Shown one piece after another: positions 1-17,900 of a stretch of 64,000 bases of DNA. The notes beneath the pieces are model-generated. The model ran no database searches. It was not told the origin of the DNA and worked only from the letters and a program-made list of their open reading frames with translations. Both the position numbers and the translations under genes were made by a program. This stretch comes from Canna indica. Its lineage: Eukaryota; Streptophyta; Magnoliopsida; Zingiberales; Cannaceae. The stretch covers positions 102,449,501 to 102,513,500 of the forward strand of contig CP136890.1 in NCBI GenBank assembly GCA_034359265.1, given 5' to 3'. Each line of letters opens with the position of its first letter. The stretch's first letter is position 1.

Positions 1-2731
1 GGTGCGTCGATTAGAAACATGTTTGCATCCGCTTCCGATTCAAACAATAAGGTTTTAGGATTTGAAACAAAGCAGATGGGAAGCCCTAGTTGTTGGTCTT
101 GTTGACTCTTATTAGTCGTCTGGTAAGGATGAACTTTACAGTACTTCTGTAACATTTTCCAAATGACATTTGGAATAGTTATCTCGACCATTTGCTCATT
201 ATGGATAGGATTATTGTTTTTTCTTAATTCCCTTTGGCTTTGAGCAATTATAACTGCATATTTGCCATGAGAGAATAAACTATGTTTTCCACCTGTTACT
301 CGTGATTGGGTTCAGCTCTAAGGTTCTTCTCAATATGATCAGATGTGTGTATCTAACTTTGCCTGCTGAGGCATTTTCTCTTAGAGGCGTTCTAGATCTG
401 ATTTTATATATGATTGGATCACATTCTTCTTAATAGCCTTCTCAGCCTTCTTCTTCTTAAAATGTAAGGCCGTCTGAATGGTATGAATAGTGGAGAGGAT
501 TTAAGTTTGATAAATGTAGATTAGGAAGTTAGTATATTAAAAGGACATTAAATGGTCTTTCAAAATAACTATAAGCCATAGCTGAACAAGAAACAAACAC
601 CATAGCTAATTGCCTAATTGATATTCTGTTGTCATACACCCAATGCATAAGCCAATAAGACCTTTGTTTGACCTTTAAAAGATATATAATAGATGTATTC
701 CTTCCCATAAAAAATAAAAAATAGCATGTTTAAGACCAATGTCTTTGTTCAAGTAGTATAAGAAAAGCTTACTCATCTTTTCAATCCTAGTACTTGAGGA
801 GCAACAAAGAAATCTTCTCCATTTTTATAAGTGACAAATAATACTTCCTTGAATATCAAAAGTATGTGCCAACGTGCCAGTCCCCCACTTTTGTCTTATA
901 TTGCTGTATTGCGAATGACCAAGAATGCTTATTTAGAAGAAAGGCAACCTTTTAGTAATAATTGCAAAATAAGAACGTTGATATGCACATTGTTAATCAT
1001 AATCATATGCTTTTACTGATAAACCAAGGGGGAATCTCTCTGTGGTGTATAAACATTTGCTATTTGGCTCGGATAGGATCTATCTGAATGTGATATGATG
1101 CTGTTATATGAATCATGATTTGAAGTTTTGTTTTCATGCTATGGTAAAGGCCAATTAGTAGAAGATACTGTGCACCATTTTCTTGGTAGACCAATACCAT
1201 ACAGTTATCATACATGATCGCTACAGGTATGTCATTATGATGCTTTGGAACTTCGTATATATAGCATAGTCCCAGACCCTCAGAATAATTTTCTTCTATG
1301 TGATTAGAAGTTTTGCCTTTTTACCACCATGTTGTCAACCTGAAATGTTATAGTGATACTATATATCTAGCATAATTCCCAACCCTTGGAACCACTAACT
1401 GACTGCTAGATTCTTCATGCAACAATTTAAAACAACTAAATAATTGAATAGAATCCATATTTCTTTTGTGGCCTCGTAGTGTTAGTTTTAAGTCGAACAC
1501 ATAACTTCATAATAGTCATAGAGACATAGACAAAGGAGTGATATTTCAAATCATTATCACAATAAGAAAAACATTTAAATGAAAAGAAGGTCCAGTGAAG
1601 AAGAAATGTGATTTCTCTTGATACCTGCCTGATGGCTGATCCAACTTATTCTCTATGCATTATCCCTTTCATAACTCTTGAATTGAATACAAGTTTCTTT
1701 GTTAAAAAAAAACTTATTCTCTATGCATAAGGTACAGTTTTAAGATGTTCTATCGCTAGTTATAGGTGAGTGCAACAAAATAAATGGATAATGAATGAAA
1801 ATGACTCTATGCAGAGCATGCTCGGAGAACCTTTTAATTTTTTGAAAAATTCTTAGTAATGATTTGAGCATCATAGCTATAGCTAGATATAACTATAAAC
1901 TTTTTTATATCATTGTTTCTTTGATCTTTCCTACTCATATATTTGACTAAATAATTTCATCATATTTTACCTGATATGACAGTTTGGTATGTAAAGAGGA
2001 TTTCATTTCCTCCCTCAAACAGAACAAATTACAAATATACATTATATGAAGATCAGCATGCTTGAAATTGAGTGAACACTTAACATACCTTGTAATACTC
2101 CATTGGTAGTTTTTATATGATTGATCAGGGAAGGATCTTCACTTCCGCTCTTCAATGCATTCGACTTTTTTTTTTGTAGATTATGCATCAACTGCAAATC
2201 ACTATCTGAAAACAAACAAAAACATAGACACGTGAAGAAACATCATGTGAGCATGGGATTGTTTTGTTACATGATTTGGATGCTCGTCTACCTTTATTTA
2301 ATCTTTTTTTATTTTTTTTATTTCTTCATTCTTCATAGTATTTAAACTTCAATGTTTCCTCTACTAAAATACAAATAAAAAAGTATCTATCACATAGTAT
2401 AGTGCAATTCTATATGCTTCTCAATTTGTTAATAAGCGTGTTCAGTTCTAAATACTAATGGATATTTTCTATAAGCACCACATATGAATGTGGAAATTTT
2501 CAATTGGCCAGTTCTCAAACACATACAAACCAAAGTTTGCTTTTATTCCTTTCATTCCAAGTAAATGTGCTATATATTGTATGATCAATGTAATATTCAA
2601 CGTGTTGGCATTTAAACAACTAAGTTTATTCACTCTGGTTCCTTTGCTTAGTGTGGCTTATTTTAATTGTTTTGTCAGTAACATTTTGTCCTTTTTAATG
2701 GTACTTTCAGCTCATTGTAGCTTTTTTGCAG
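1..2731. other. No confident gene; probably an intron or upstream part of the gene at 2732
   Basis: AT-rich sequence with no exon I can support on either strand. The exon at 2732 begins at a clear splice acceptor (tttttgcag), so the gene's 5' exons must lie here or left of the window. Bases 1-51 read open in one frame (GASIRNMFASASDSNNK) and are followed by gt, so they could be the end of an upstream exon joining in phase 0. I cannot confirm that without a homologue alignment. Confidence 0.4.
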
Positions 2732-4101
2732 ATCGATGAATTAGCTTCTCGGGCCATTGAGAATAAAACAATAAGCAAGAAAGCAAGTCAAGATATTGAT
2801 TCCTTCACAAAAATATTATCTGATATGCATTCATCTTTGAAGGTGTGTATTAGTTCTTAGGATATTTCTGGTAAATTTACCACCATTATAAGTAGTACAT
2901 TTATTTTTCATTTTTAGAACTCACTACTCATATAATGAAGAGCAACCTATTCAATTTTTAGCTTATGGTTTACTTGATTTTGCAGCCCTGGTTCTCAAGA
3001 CTACAACAATCATTTGGCAATGGCTTAGCAGCTTCTGAAAATAAGTTCAGTCAACCATCAAATACTAATTCTGTTTCTGGTGCAATTGGAAGTGGAGATG
3101 CTGTTGAAAGCAACAATGACAAGTCTGAGCTCGAACTGATAGTTTCACCTTCACCTCTAGTCTCTTGGCGTGCTGGCACCTGTACTGTTGATTGTGGAAG
3201 ACAACTGTTTCTGCTAACACCATTACCCAAAAGCAAAGCCTGTCTGTCTAGACACCCAGGATCATCTAAATATATGACAGAAATTTTAGTAGATAAACGT
3301 AAGTCCAATTGTCATCAATTATTTCCACTATCAGTTAGTTCTGATAATACTCATGATGATCTGCTTGGAGGAGTGGAAGAAAAGCAGGCACCAACTGATG
3401 TATCTGAGGCCTTTTCTTTTAAACAACCAACTGCTACTCTGGAAAGCGTATGCCTTTTTACGCCTGGCTTATCGAAGAGTTCTGTGTTGCTTGACCCAAT
3501 ATTTGAGCGATGTCAGCAGGAGGTGGCAGAGACTTCTGAGCTAGCCGAGGATAGCAATGATGCTGAGGTTTCTAATGACCCTAACCATGAAGTTTCCAAC
3601 AGTTTGGCTACCAAGTATCAGGGACTACTCGGCTTACGGCCTGCTTCTAGATTCTCAACCCGAAGGAAAGAAGTTGATGAAACTCTTGATTGGTTCTTAT
3701 CGCCGCCAAAGACTTGTATTCTGCTAGAACCATCTGAGGAAAAGCCACTTCCAACGCCAGAGACTTGTATTCTGCTAGAACCATCCGAGGAAAGGCCACT
3801 TCCCACACCAAACACTTGTGTTCTGCTAGAACCATCTGAGGAAAAGCCTGTTCCAACTCCGGCTAACGTTAGGTTCTCATTTGCTACTCCTGTCTGGAAA
3901 GATTTGGAGAGCACCCAGAAAGGTAAGCTCCCAGGAGAGGCCACACTGAAGAGAGAGCTTTGGACTAAGTTTGATGCTGTCTCCTCAAATCAACTGTATT
4001 TTGATGCCTCTGTCTTCCAAAGAACAGGAAAGAAAGGATTTCTTGATATGCTCGAGGAGGTTTCTGCCAAGACTACCAAACCAGATTCGAGAAGAACTTG
4101 A
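2732..4101 (+). CDS. Conserved plant protein of unknown function, 3' part (two exons seen)
   Basis: Exons are 2732-2842 (37 codons, starting IDELASRAIENK) and 2986-4101, joined in phase 0; the stop is TGA at 4099-4101. The start codon is not in view. The first exon looks helical and ends HSSLK; the second continues PWFSRLQQSFG, then a Ser-rich stretch, then a block SPSPLVSWRAGTCTV followed by RQLFLLTPLP. That block I believe is conserved in a plant family without assigned function, but I do not recognise a named domain. A 17-residue unit (TCILLEPSEEKPLPTP plus one residue) occurs three times in tandem at 3712-3864. The C-terminus ends KGFLDMLEEVSAKTTKPDSRRT after a conserved-looking stretch with RELWTKFDAVSSN. 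No signal peptide or membrane segment is seen in this part. An overlapping second frame stays open to 4183, but I see no splice signal that would use it. Confidence 0.75.
3712..3864 (+). repeat. Three tandem 51-bp in-frame repeats in the coding sequence
   Basis: Units start at 3712, 3763 and 3814, exactly 51 bp apart, and encode TCILLEPSEEKPLPTPE, TCILLEPSEERPLPTPN and TCVLLEPSEEKPVPTPA. The copies differ at only a few bases, which suggests recent tandem duplication inside the exon. The reading frame is kept. Confidence 0.9.
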
Positions 4102-7100
4102 TAGCAGTAGGTCAGAACCAGCTGGTATAACATTCTTGGCTGGTGCAAAAAAATCTCATTTTGATTCCATCAGCATAATGTAACCCATTGAAGTTGATTA
4201 CCATTGACTTCTCTGGTTGTCTCATCAGTTGGAATTCTTAATGCTCAATGCAACTGATCAGAAGTCTGGGATAACGTTTCAAAAACTATGTTTAAGAGTT
4301 AACTTCTAGCTGATCAAATGCTGTCTCTAATCTACAAACAATTGGAAAGGCTAGTGAAGGTGCTGTAAGCCATGGCCTTACTTTGTTGTACCTTTTTCAT
4401 GTTAGAAGACAGTACTCCCTCATGAATAACATAAGCAAAATGGGCAATGAAGGTGCTCTAAGGCATGATTTTACCTTATTCTATTTTTTCATGTTGAACA
4501 ATATTAGCAAAATGCGGACTCTGGTGGTGTTGCAAGATCTTGGATCCTTTTGATGTGCTCGGGGTTCGCGTATAGCTCAGGTCAATGCTTAACTTATTTC
4601 CTTTCAAATTGTTTCCTCTCTTTAGTATTCTTTAATTTTCTCTTCTTTTCATAATTCCTTCCGCCGATGTTTGTGTCAAATTAGTTAAAGTTTACATCGA
4701 TCAAATTAGTTAATGTTTTTTTAATTGATTTGTCTTACAATTCTTTTTTATCCATGGAAAGAGTTTATACAGACTACTCTCTCTTACCCAGATGATTTGA
4801 AAACCTACATAAAGATAGCTTTAGTATATTGAACATTTAATGGACACACTTTCTGCGGTGTCTTATTCTAATGATTATTGCAGCAAAACAAAGGTAGAGT
4901 TGGACTTTAGAGGAAACGATTACTGCAGCTGGCATAAGAAAATAGGTGCGCCACAGTGATCAATCACTTTCAATTGGGCCTGCTACGGTTTTCTTATATA
5001 AAAAATCTGGAAGTGGTGTTGTTGATTGTCCTTTCTTCATATTAAGAAAACTATTGTCTGCTAAATGGATTAGATTCCGATTAGTTTGCCTGGGCAACTG
5101 GCATCAAAGTTGCCCTGCATCAGATATAGTCATATAGAGGGCAGGCCACCGACATGGCATGCCAATCCTGTGTTGCGGCACCAATCAAGAAAATAGTTTC
5201 CTTGGTCAATGTTTTAAAGTTGGTTTCATCTTCTCATCGTCCTGTCTCTTGTGAGTTCAACTATCAATAGTTTTGAGGCAAAACATAGTCTGAGACCAGT
5301 TACCACTTTCTATTCAGATCTATTTTGAAAACATTGTCTTTGGTAGGCTTAGGGATTTCTTATTGTTCGGCTCTAGTAAGACCTTAGCTGACACTTTCAT
5401 CACCCATAAAGCTCTTAGTATGTCATGAACTGATGATTGATGAACCCTGCACCAGCTCAAGAATGGGATCTTGTAATTAAGTCAGCTCAGCATCTTGCTG
5501 AGTTGATGAATGGTGGTGATTTTACTCGAACAAAGATGAATAGTGGTGATTTCTAATTTCTTTCGACGAGGTAGCCTTGGGTGTAAAAGTTGACTAGACC
5601 TTTGCCTACTGAACAAACCAAGATGGTAGAGTTGATCTTTGAATGATGGTAAGAACTTTGTGGGTAGTCAAGTGGAGGAATTGCTAGTTCAAACCTTCCC
5701 CATATCAGCCTTCACACGTTGCAGTACTAGCACACTTGAAAACTACTTTTCTCCTTAACTCAGGAATAATTAATTGAAAGAATCTCGTCTCTACAATCAA
5801 ACAAGTATGCATAAAAATCTAGAGACATTATTAGTTGATCTGGTCAATGAATACCCTCAATCAAACAAGGAGTACTAGTAGGTAAAATATTCTCTTTAAA
5901 GTATATATAAAAACATATCATTTCTCTCAACATGCACATCTGCGTTCTTTAAGTTATCCAATTCCCAGTCATTTTCTTCAGAGTAATTAGGTAAATCCAC
6001 TACATAAAATTCATATAATTTCGTCGGTGCAACTAATCTTGGAACAGCCAGTACAAGCCAAAAACCGGATATATATATATATATATAATTAAATTATTAA
6101 GTGGTGGACAAGCAGATGAACAGTCGACATCGTTGATTATTATCCGTTATCATCGCTAAGCGGCTATTGATTTTTATTAACAACTTTCCCATCTGTCATT
6201 TTCATTTATATTAGATATGATTTATTTCGATGTGAATATTGAATAGTCAACAGCCCGGGCCGGAAATGCTCAACTTTAAAACGGTTTCCATTATATCATA
6301 TCTTTCCATGATATCTCCACACCAATTTGAATTATTACTACTACTTTCTATATCTGCCTTCACACAAATTAAATTAATGTCTTTCCTTGCTTTTGGACAT
6401 TAATTATTTCTTACAGTTTGCTGATCCACTAATTTTTGTAATCTATTTTGGATTTCTTCATCCTATCCAAATTCTCAAAACCAGTTACATGATTTGTTCA
6501 TATGGTCAATTAATTTGCGAGTTCAAAGTTTGTCAATAGTTTGAATTTAATAATATATAATTTAATATAAAATCTAAATTGGATCCATTCACAATGCCTT
6601 TAATTAAGCATACAAAAAACAGGATGAGGTGGGTGGACCAAATCATAATTGCTTTATTTTGCTTAATTAATTGTTAAAAAGGTGTGAATTAATGTAACGT
6701 GTATAACGTGAGATTCTTTGGGATTAAAAAAACGAACAGACATAACAAAATCATTTTACCATTTTCATAATTTTTATTTTACTTTTAGCTCTACTGATAC
6801 ATTTTTTTTGAAAAAAAAATAATCAAACTATTTTTGACTTAATTAAGTGGGTATTTGATATGCAGCAGACTTTTAAATTCTTAAGATTTACACATTATTA
6901 TGTTTGGTTCGAATACTTTATCGATAATTCATATTATCGCTCGGGTGGTAACGTGGATATAAGAGGTGGGTACGTAAATTATCGTCCGATGATAATTTTA
7001 AATTTTAATATTATCTTTCTTTTCCGTACATCATTCTCCATTTAAAAACACCACGGTTAACAAGAATTTTTAATAATTTTTTATAAAATTAAATAAACAT

Positions 7101-7591
7101 AAAAATTAAATTATCTTAATCTAACATGTCAAACATGATAACGTGTCAATCTATCTTATGGTATGAATTATCATTATAATATTATCAAGTAATGTATCTA
7201 ACACAACTTAATTTCAATATATATAAATATCCATATTTAGTTAAATATGTTTTTTTTATTTTTTTATATATAATATTCAAACCTTAGAGATATTAATTTA
7301 AATTTTATACAGCATTAATTATTTTGCCGATCTCAATTTTCTAATTTTTTTCTAAATAGCATAATTAATGTTAAAAAAAGCTAAAAAACAGTTAGTACAG
7401 CATTAAAAAATATTATTTTTTACTTGTTTTGCACCTTCTGGCTTCTGCACACCTTCGTGTGCACGCACTTTAAATTGATGTGCAGATTAAGCGGTGTTCG
7501 CCGGGACTTCCACTCTTTCTAGTTGCGGATCTGCAGTGGCTTTCTTCTTCTCGTGAGAGAACCGAGTTGAGATCGAGAAGGCGGAGGAGGA
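4102..7591. other. Intergenic region; 3' flank of the left gene and promoter side of the malic enzyme
   Basis: AT-rich DNA with no coding stretch that I can support. It holds a short TA microsatellite near 6069-6087 and long T/A-rich blocks between 6500 and 7450. The last 150 bases before 7592 are richer in GC and purines, as expected for a leader. I could not place a TATA box with confidence. Confidence 0.5.
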
Positions 7592-12226
<4,635 letters not shown>

Positions 12227-14153
12227 TTTCATGGTAGCAAGGCATGTCTGGCAAATGTTATTACTGGTGTCGCTGCTTGTGTTGTACACTACGAAACCTG
12301 GGATTATGTAACTGCAGCCAATAAAAATAACATAACATGCAGAAGTGCAGAACTACTTAAGATCTGCATATGTTACTTGCTGCTCCATGTATGCAATCCT
12401 TTTGTGATGTTGGAACCGAAGTGTGCTCAATAAACTTGTGTATACCTCTGTATTTACCTTTAATCATCTCCCACATATGCAGCTGTTCTTTAGGTTCATT
12501 TTTTTTTACCAAAATGAAAAATACTTATATTAAGGTTGGCTAGTGCCGACGCCAAAATGGTCATCTAACATAATGGCCTCCAGTTTTGGAGGCCAAATAT
12601 ATAACTAGATGAAAATATCTTTACATGTTATTGTTTTGTTTGTTGTCCACTGAGCAGTTTTATTTTTCTTCCGGAAGTAAAAAATCAAATCGGATACAAT
12701 TACGTTGAGACAGTAGCAGCTTCACGGCGCAGTGATCTCAGAACGCGGACAAAGGTCCTGGGAAATTTTACTTTTTGAAAAATAAACTTTTCACGTTAGT
12801 TGCTCAGTTGCTGTCAATCAAACAAGTCCATAGTTAATGCTTACAATGTACATCAATAAACAAATATTTACAGTTGCTTGTCATGGGCTCCTCTTAATGT
12901 TAACAAAAAGGCAAATAATTTAATAGCTTGGAAGTCTGAAAACCAAAGTGAAATTAGTTTGGTCCAAAATTTATAAATTAATTACAAAATTGAAATAAAT
13001 TGGAAATACAATTACCAACAAGTACTCGCAGACTCTAGTACCCATTAATTTAATTAATTTAGGTCAGGTTCCGATTGTAGAAAAAAATGAGTTGGATTCC
13101 AATAGTAGTAAAAAATATGGATATGAATGTCTCACTGTCTTGTCGTTTAAGAAGATCAGAATTCATTTTCATCTAATATTTTCTATTAACTTAGCTTTAA
13201 AGCTTGTGCATTGTGATAATTGATTATATTTCTTAACTTTAGTAATGGTTATATTATTTTATTTGGGTAATAAAATCTTTGGCATAAATTCTCCATCTGA
13301 AATATTAAATTGCAAGGAAACTCCATTCACTTATGATGATAGGATTTAAATGATGTTAGATAAATACTTATAATAAATAAACTGTTTTTTATTTTCATTT
13401 TTAACAATTTTTAAGATACTGTTAACATATATTTATGCAATAATTGTGATATTAAATACGCTAAAATGTATGATAAGTTATGGTATACAATTGCAATTTA
13501 TTTCATACATATAGAATCAATTGAACTATCTTACATAAATGATATTAGCTGTGTATCTAAAAGAGCTAACAGAGGTTAGCATGTAAATTGTTACGGTTGC
13601 TAGTTTAACCCCTTTTGTCTATTATGATTCGTGACATGTAACTTTTAGAAATGTAGACTTTGTTGTTGCAACTTGATAAGATAACTTATGGTCAATAATT
13701 TTCTTGATTATTCTGAGCTGCTCTTAAGAATTTCAAATGGGATATTGAGCAAGAGTTTAAAAGTGACATACTATTTATATCAAATCATAAACGTTCACTG
13801 GTCATCTCCATTTAATGTCATATACAAACTTCGTATTAGCGGGAGTCATGGATTAAGATCATCCTTTATCATTTAATATCAAACCTAGAGCCCTGAACCC
13901 ACGAAATATGACTTTAAAATTACAATTGAAGACATTAGCATCTTTCAAGATCAGAATTTTGCATTTCGTTCGAAAGAACACTGACATGCTGATTGGAGAT
14001 ATTTTGGTTGCCTTGGCAATTATAATCGCGAAAAGCAACTCAGCAACTTGATTTGAGCAAGGAAATTACAGTAGGTTGATTGTTGTTATACACACCACGG
14101 CTCAAACAAACGAACAAACAAGAAAAAGAAAGGTGAAAACTTCTTTTATATCC
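12227..14153. other. Intergenic region between two convergent genes
   Basis: Holds the 3' flanks of the malic enzyme (+) and the cereblon-like gene (-). The sequence is AT-rich and I see no coding region. A short GC-richer patch near 12545-12600 (gccgacgccaaaatgg, then ggcctccagttttggaggcc, a self-complementary run) may be a fragment of a transposon end, but no partner end was found. Confidence 0.5.
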
Positions 14154-14945
14154 TCACCTAGGTGTATCATCTACGACAGCAGCACTGCGGATTCCCCAAA
14201 ATGACTTTGGAAGCAGATTCCTTTTAGTGGCAGTAAAAAGCCAGCCCATATTCGCATGGCAAGTACCACAGTCTGCAATCGTCCATGCGTACCTGCAAGT
14301 ATTAGTTTGCCGTACATGTGAGTATCTCAAAGCCAAAAGGTGAGCAAGTATGCAAAATTAGCTACTAAAGTCTAAAAGTAACAAGCACATACTTTAACTA
14401 TTATTATATGAATAAGAACAAACTCATTCCATGTATTTATCCAAAGCCAAACCCAAAACAAAAACTGATAACTGAAACCGAGTGAAAAATTAAAAATCGA
14501 AATTGAACATAGCGAATTAACGTACACTATTCACTCCTCCTAGTGTGGATATTTGATTTACAAAATACCATACCAATCAGCTCGGGTTAGATACTACTCC
14601 CGAGACTGGTACTTAAACATTGCTTTGCTATGGAAAATGTCTTGGAAATGCTAAACTAAGTGCTTTGAACTCATGTGCTGCAACAAATGCCAATAGATTG
14701 GTTTATGCCAGCTGGTCATTGTTTTCAGAATGAACAAAATTTTCCAATTAATCAATTATGGGATTGCTCACAATATATGAAGAATATGCATTAAATGAAG
14801 GCACTTCAAATGTTTAAGTGAATTTAATCATGCTAAATGGTTCCATGATATAACTAGAACAATCAATGCCAGTTAAGCACATATGAAGTTTTTTTTTTGA
14901 CAAACCAACTTGAATCAATCTGTAAACCATATCAAAATTAGAAAG

Positions 14946-14981
<36 letters not shown>

Positions 14982-17900
14982 TAGCAAGGCATATGTTAAT
15001 ATGTCTCATACCCTGGAAACCAGCTATGCTCCTTAACAGGGCGACCACGAAGTGAAAGCCCACTTGCATTGTAAACAGTTATAGTCTCGTGAACAAAACC
15101 GTGTGGGTTTACATAAGCATTGAGGGGCCCATCACTAGACATTACCAGCATATCACTCCGTTTAGCAATTAGAGTCTGCAAAAAAAGAGTTCATTAAGAT
15201 AATATCATAATAGTTAATACTAAAACAATATCATAAAGCAACTTCACTTATGAAAGCAAATTTTGATTATATTAAGCTACAAATAAATTATCCAATAGAC
15301 TACAAGATCTAAGATAAATATCTAGTAAGCAAAAGCTTACATATTTACCTGACATCTTTTACAACGTATAAGATTAAAACCTTTAAGTAACTCAATTTCC
15401 TTCTGCAATCTATAAGATATTCCATCAATCTCTAGCAGCCCCTGCCTTGTTGCTTCTGACATTGGAAGTTTGCTAGCAATATAAAATGATAGAAGTTCAG
15501 GCTTTCGTACATAATCATCCAAGCTTGGATTTCCTATGATCTTCCTCCAAAGTTCTGAGCCAAAGATAACAAGTCCAGTTAAAGAAAACTGTATTAAATG
15601 CTTGTTTAGAAGCCAGTAAACTAGGGCAGTAGAAAATTTAACAAAAACAATTTAATATTTTAAATTTATACTGATGCAATCACAATAAGAAAACTTTATT
15701 ACCTTTATTTTCTCCTAATTTTTAGCTTTCAAATAAGAACATGATTTGGCTATAATTAGGTTCAGGGATGCTTTCCTTCATTTGATGTTTCATTTTGTGC
15801 TTTACTTGATGTTTCATTTTGTTTTTGACTCCTATTCCTAGTATGAGTAGGAGTCCTAGTCTATTTATTTGGATCCTTAGGGATTTGTAGGATTAATACA
15901 ATATGAATGCAATTGATTTCTTCTCTCAATCTCTCTCAAGTCTCCATCTCCCTTCTTTTCAGGTCAGTGCTGCGTCCAATGAATAACTGCATAAAAGCTT
16001 ATTTCCTGATACTGAATCTCTATTCGCAAGGAAAGTGGATGTATTATCTAAACAGGGGAATATTTCACTAGACAAACAACATAAAGTATAACAAAAAGAA
16101 AGGGAAAAAAGTTGTATTTCTCATCAAATCATCTAATGAATCATGACTATCGTATTTTAAGCTCCACAGGAAAATGCTTGAGCTGTAAATTTCTATAGAT
16201 GCAAAGATACATGTCTGCAACAAGAATATCCCAAAAAATGCCAAAACCAACATATTCCACCGCATTATGAAGGGACAAGTTCTAGTAGGGGAAGGAGAAA
16301 TAGAAATGAAGAGAAAGATGATTATAGAGAAAATGTTGGAGAATAATCAACTTGTATCTATTTGCTGATCCATCGTTTATACTTTCTATTTAGCATCCCT
16401 GAGCATTCTCTTCTTTACGATGGCATACTAGAAGTTGTCATATTTTTTAGTAGTGTCTAAAGTAATCTGGTGACAAGCCCTATTTTAGTATTTTATTTAT
16501 AAAATGCTGTCAACCAGACATTAAATATATTTCAATGATTTCATCAAAGATAATTTCAATAATAACTCATAAAATACAATGAGAAGTAGATATGCCACTC
16601 GTAGATTCATGTAAAATGCTTGTTGGAATTGCATGAAGATTCCAAGGATTGCATCAAATGCATGAACCATATAAACTATGAGAAGTAGATATGCCACTCG
16701 TATAACACATACAAATGGTGCTCTTCACAACAGCAAAAGATTAACATCCTTGACAAGGGAATACAGGATAGAATTTTCAAATACAATATAAAATATACAA
16801 ATCCGAAAATACATTAAAAGCAACACCAATAAAAAAGTAAAATGTGATGATAGAGACCACTGTAACATACAGCTAAATTAGCAAATAATAGATAAATTTA
16901 CTCTTTACATGCACAAAAATAGCATTCTATGCTATGCACAATTATGGCATTCAACAAGCATAAGAAAGGTATTCTAACCTGCAGCTCTTCGAGCAAGTGA
17001 AAATGAGTCATACATCTGGTAGGCCCAATGAGGTAAAAAGGACATTGGAGCATGGAATTGACCTTTTAACTTTTTGATAGACAACCTCTTTTCCCATTTT
17101 TCACCGCTATCAAGAGAGCGACCCAAGGAACAGTGTACTTCATATTTATGTGATTGACCCAATGGACCCAATACTTTTGCAAGAGATTCTTTAGGTGTTC
17201 CATCATAGCAATGCATGAACTCCTCATCACCACTTGATGGCTCATCAAATCTCTCATACATAGTAGGAGAACCATTGGAATCACTTGCTGAAACTGACAT
17301 TCTCATATCAGTTGAATGATCACTCATGATGCTTCCATGAGACATGCAATCCCAACTATCTTCTGCATCCTCATGCCCACGCCATTTAGCTGGAGAAATA
17401 CTCGAAGATGTAACATGTGAAAAATCATGTCTCTCAGAGCTGGGAATTGAAGCAAACTGTGCAAATGCTTCCTTTGGTGTTCTGAGAGGAGCATCTTCCT
17501 GAACAATTTGAACCTCCCCACATGGCTGTTATAAAGGAACAATAATCTTTATTAGTATTCAGTCATCTATAGGGCCAAAAGGCATGAAAGTAGCTGAACT
17601 CACAGCTCCTGCATCATCTACCCAGCGACGTCTCAATCGAAAGCGTTGTTGACCACGAGCAACTATATTCAATGAACCATCATCCAGACGACGGTACTGT
17701 CTTATCTATAGAGGCATTAGAAGACAATATGTCAGTATTTAAAAAATTGGGCAATGATCATCATAGAGAGAATATGCTGACATTCATCAAAATCTAAATG
17801 AAAGGAGTACTCAATTAATAACCTTTACTATTTTTTCACACTTAATTTAAAACTATTCAAAATAAAGATTAGCAATAAAAAAGAAGAAATCCAAATGGAA

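Noticed and set aside
1..51. Possible exon end encoding GASIRNMFASASDSNNK
   Set aside because: Only 17 codons at the window edge, with a weak donor; cannot be tied to the gene at 2732 without a homologue.
4102..4183. Alternative C-terminus of the first gene in another frame
   Set aside because: Needs a frameshift or a splice for which no donor or acceptor is seen.
15762..16403. Inverted 11-mers TCAGGGATGCT / AGCATCCCTGA as a possible hAT element in a cereblon intron
   Set aside because: The flanking 8-mers (attaggtt and agcattct) do not match and the similarity does not extend inward.
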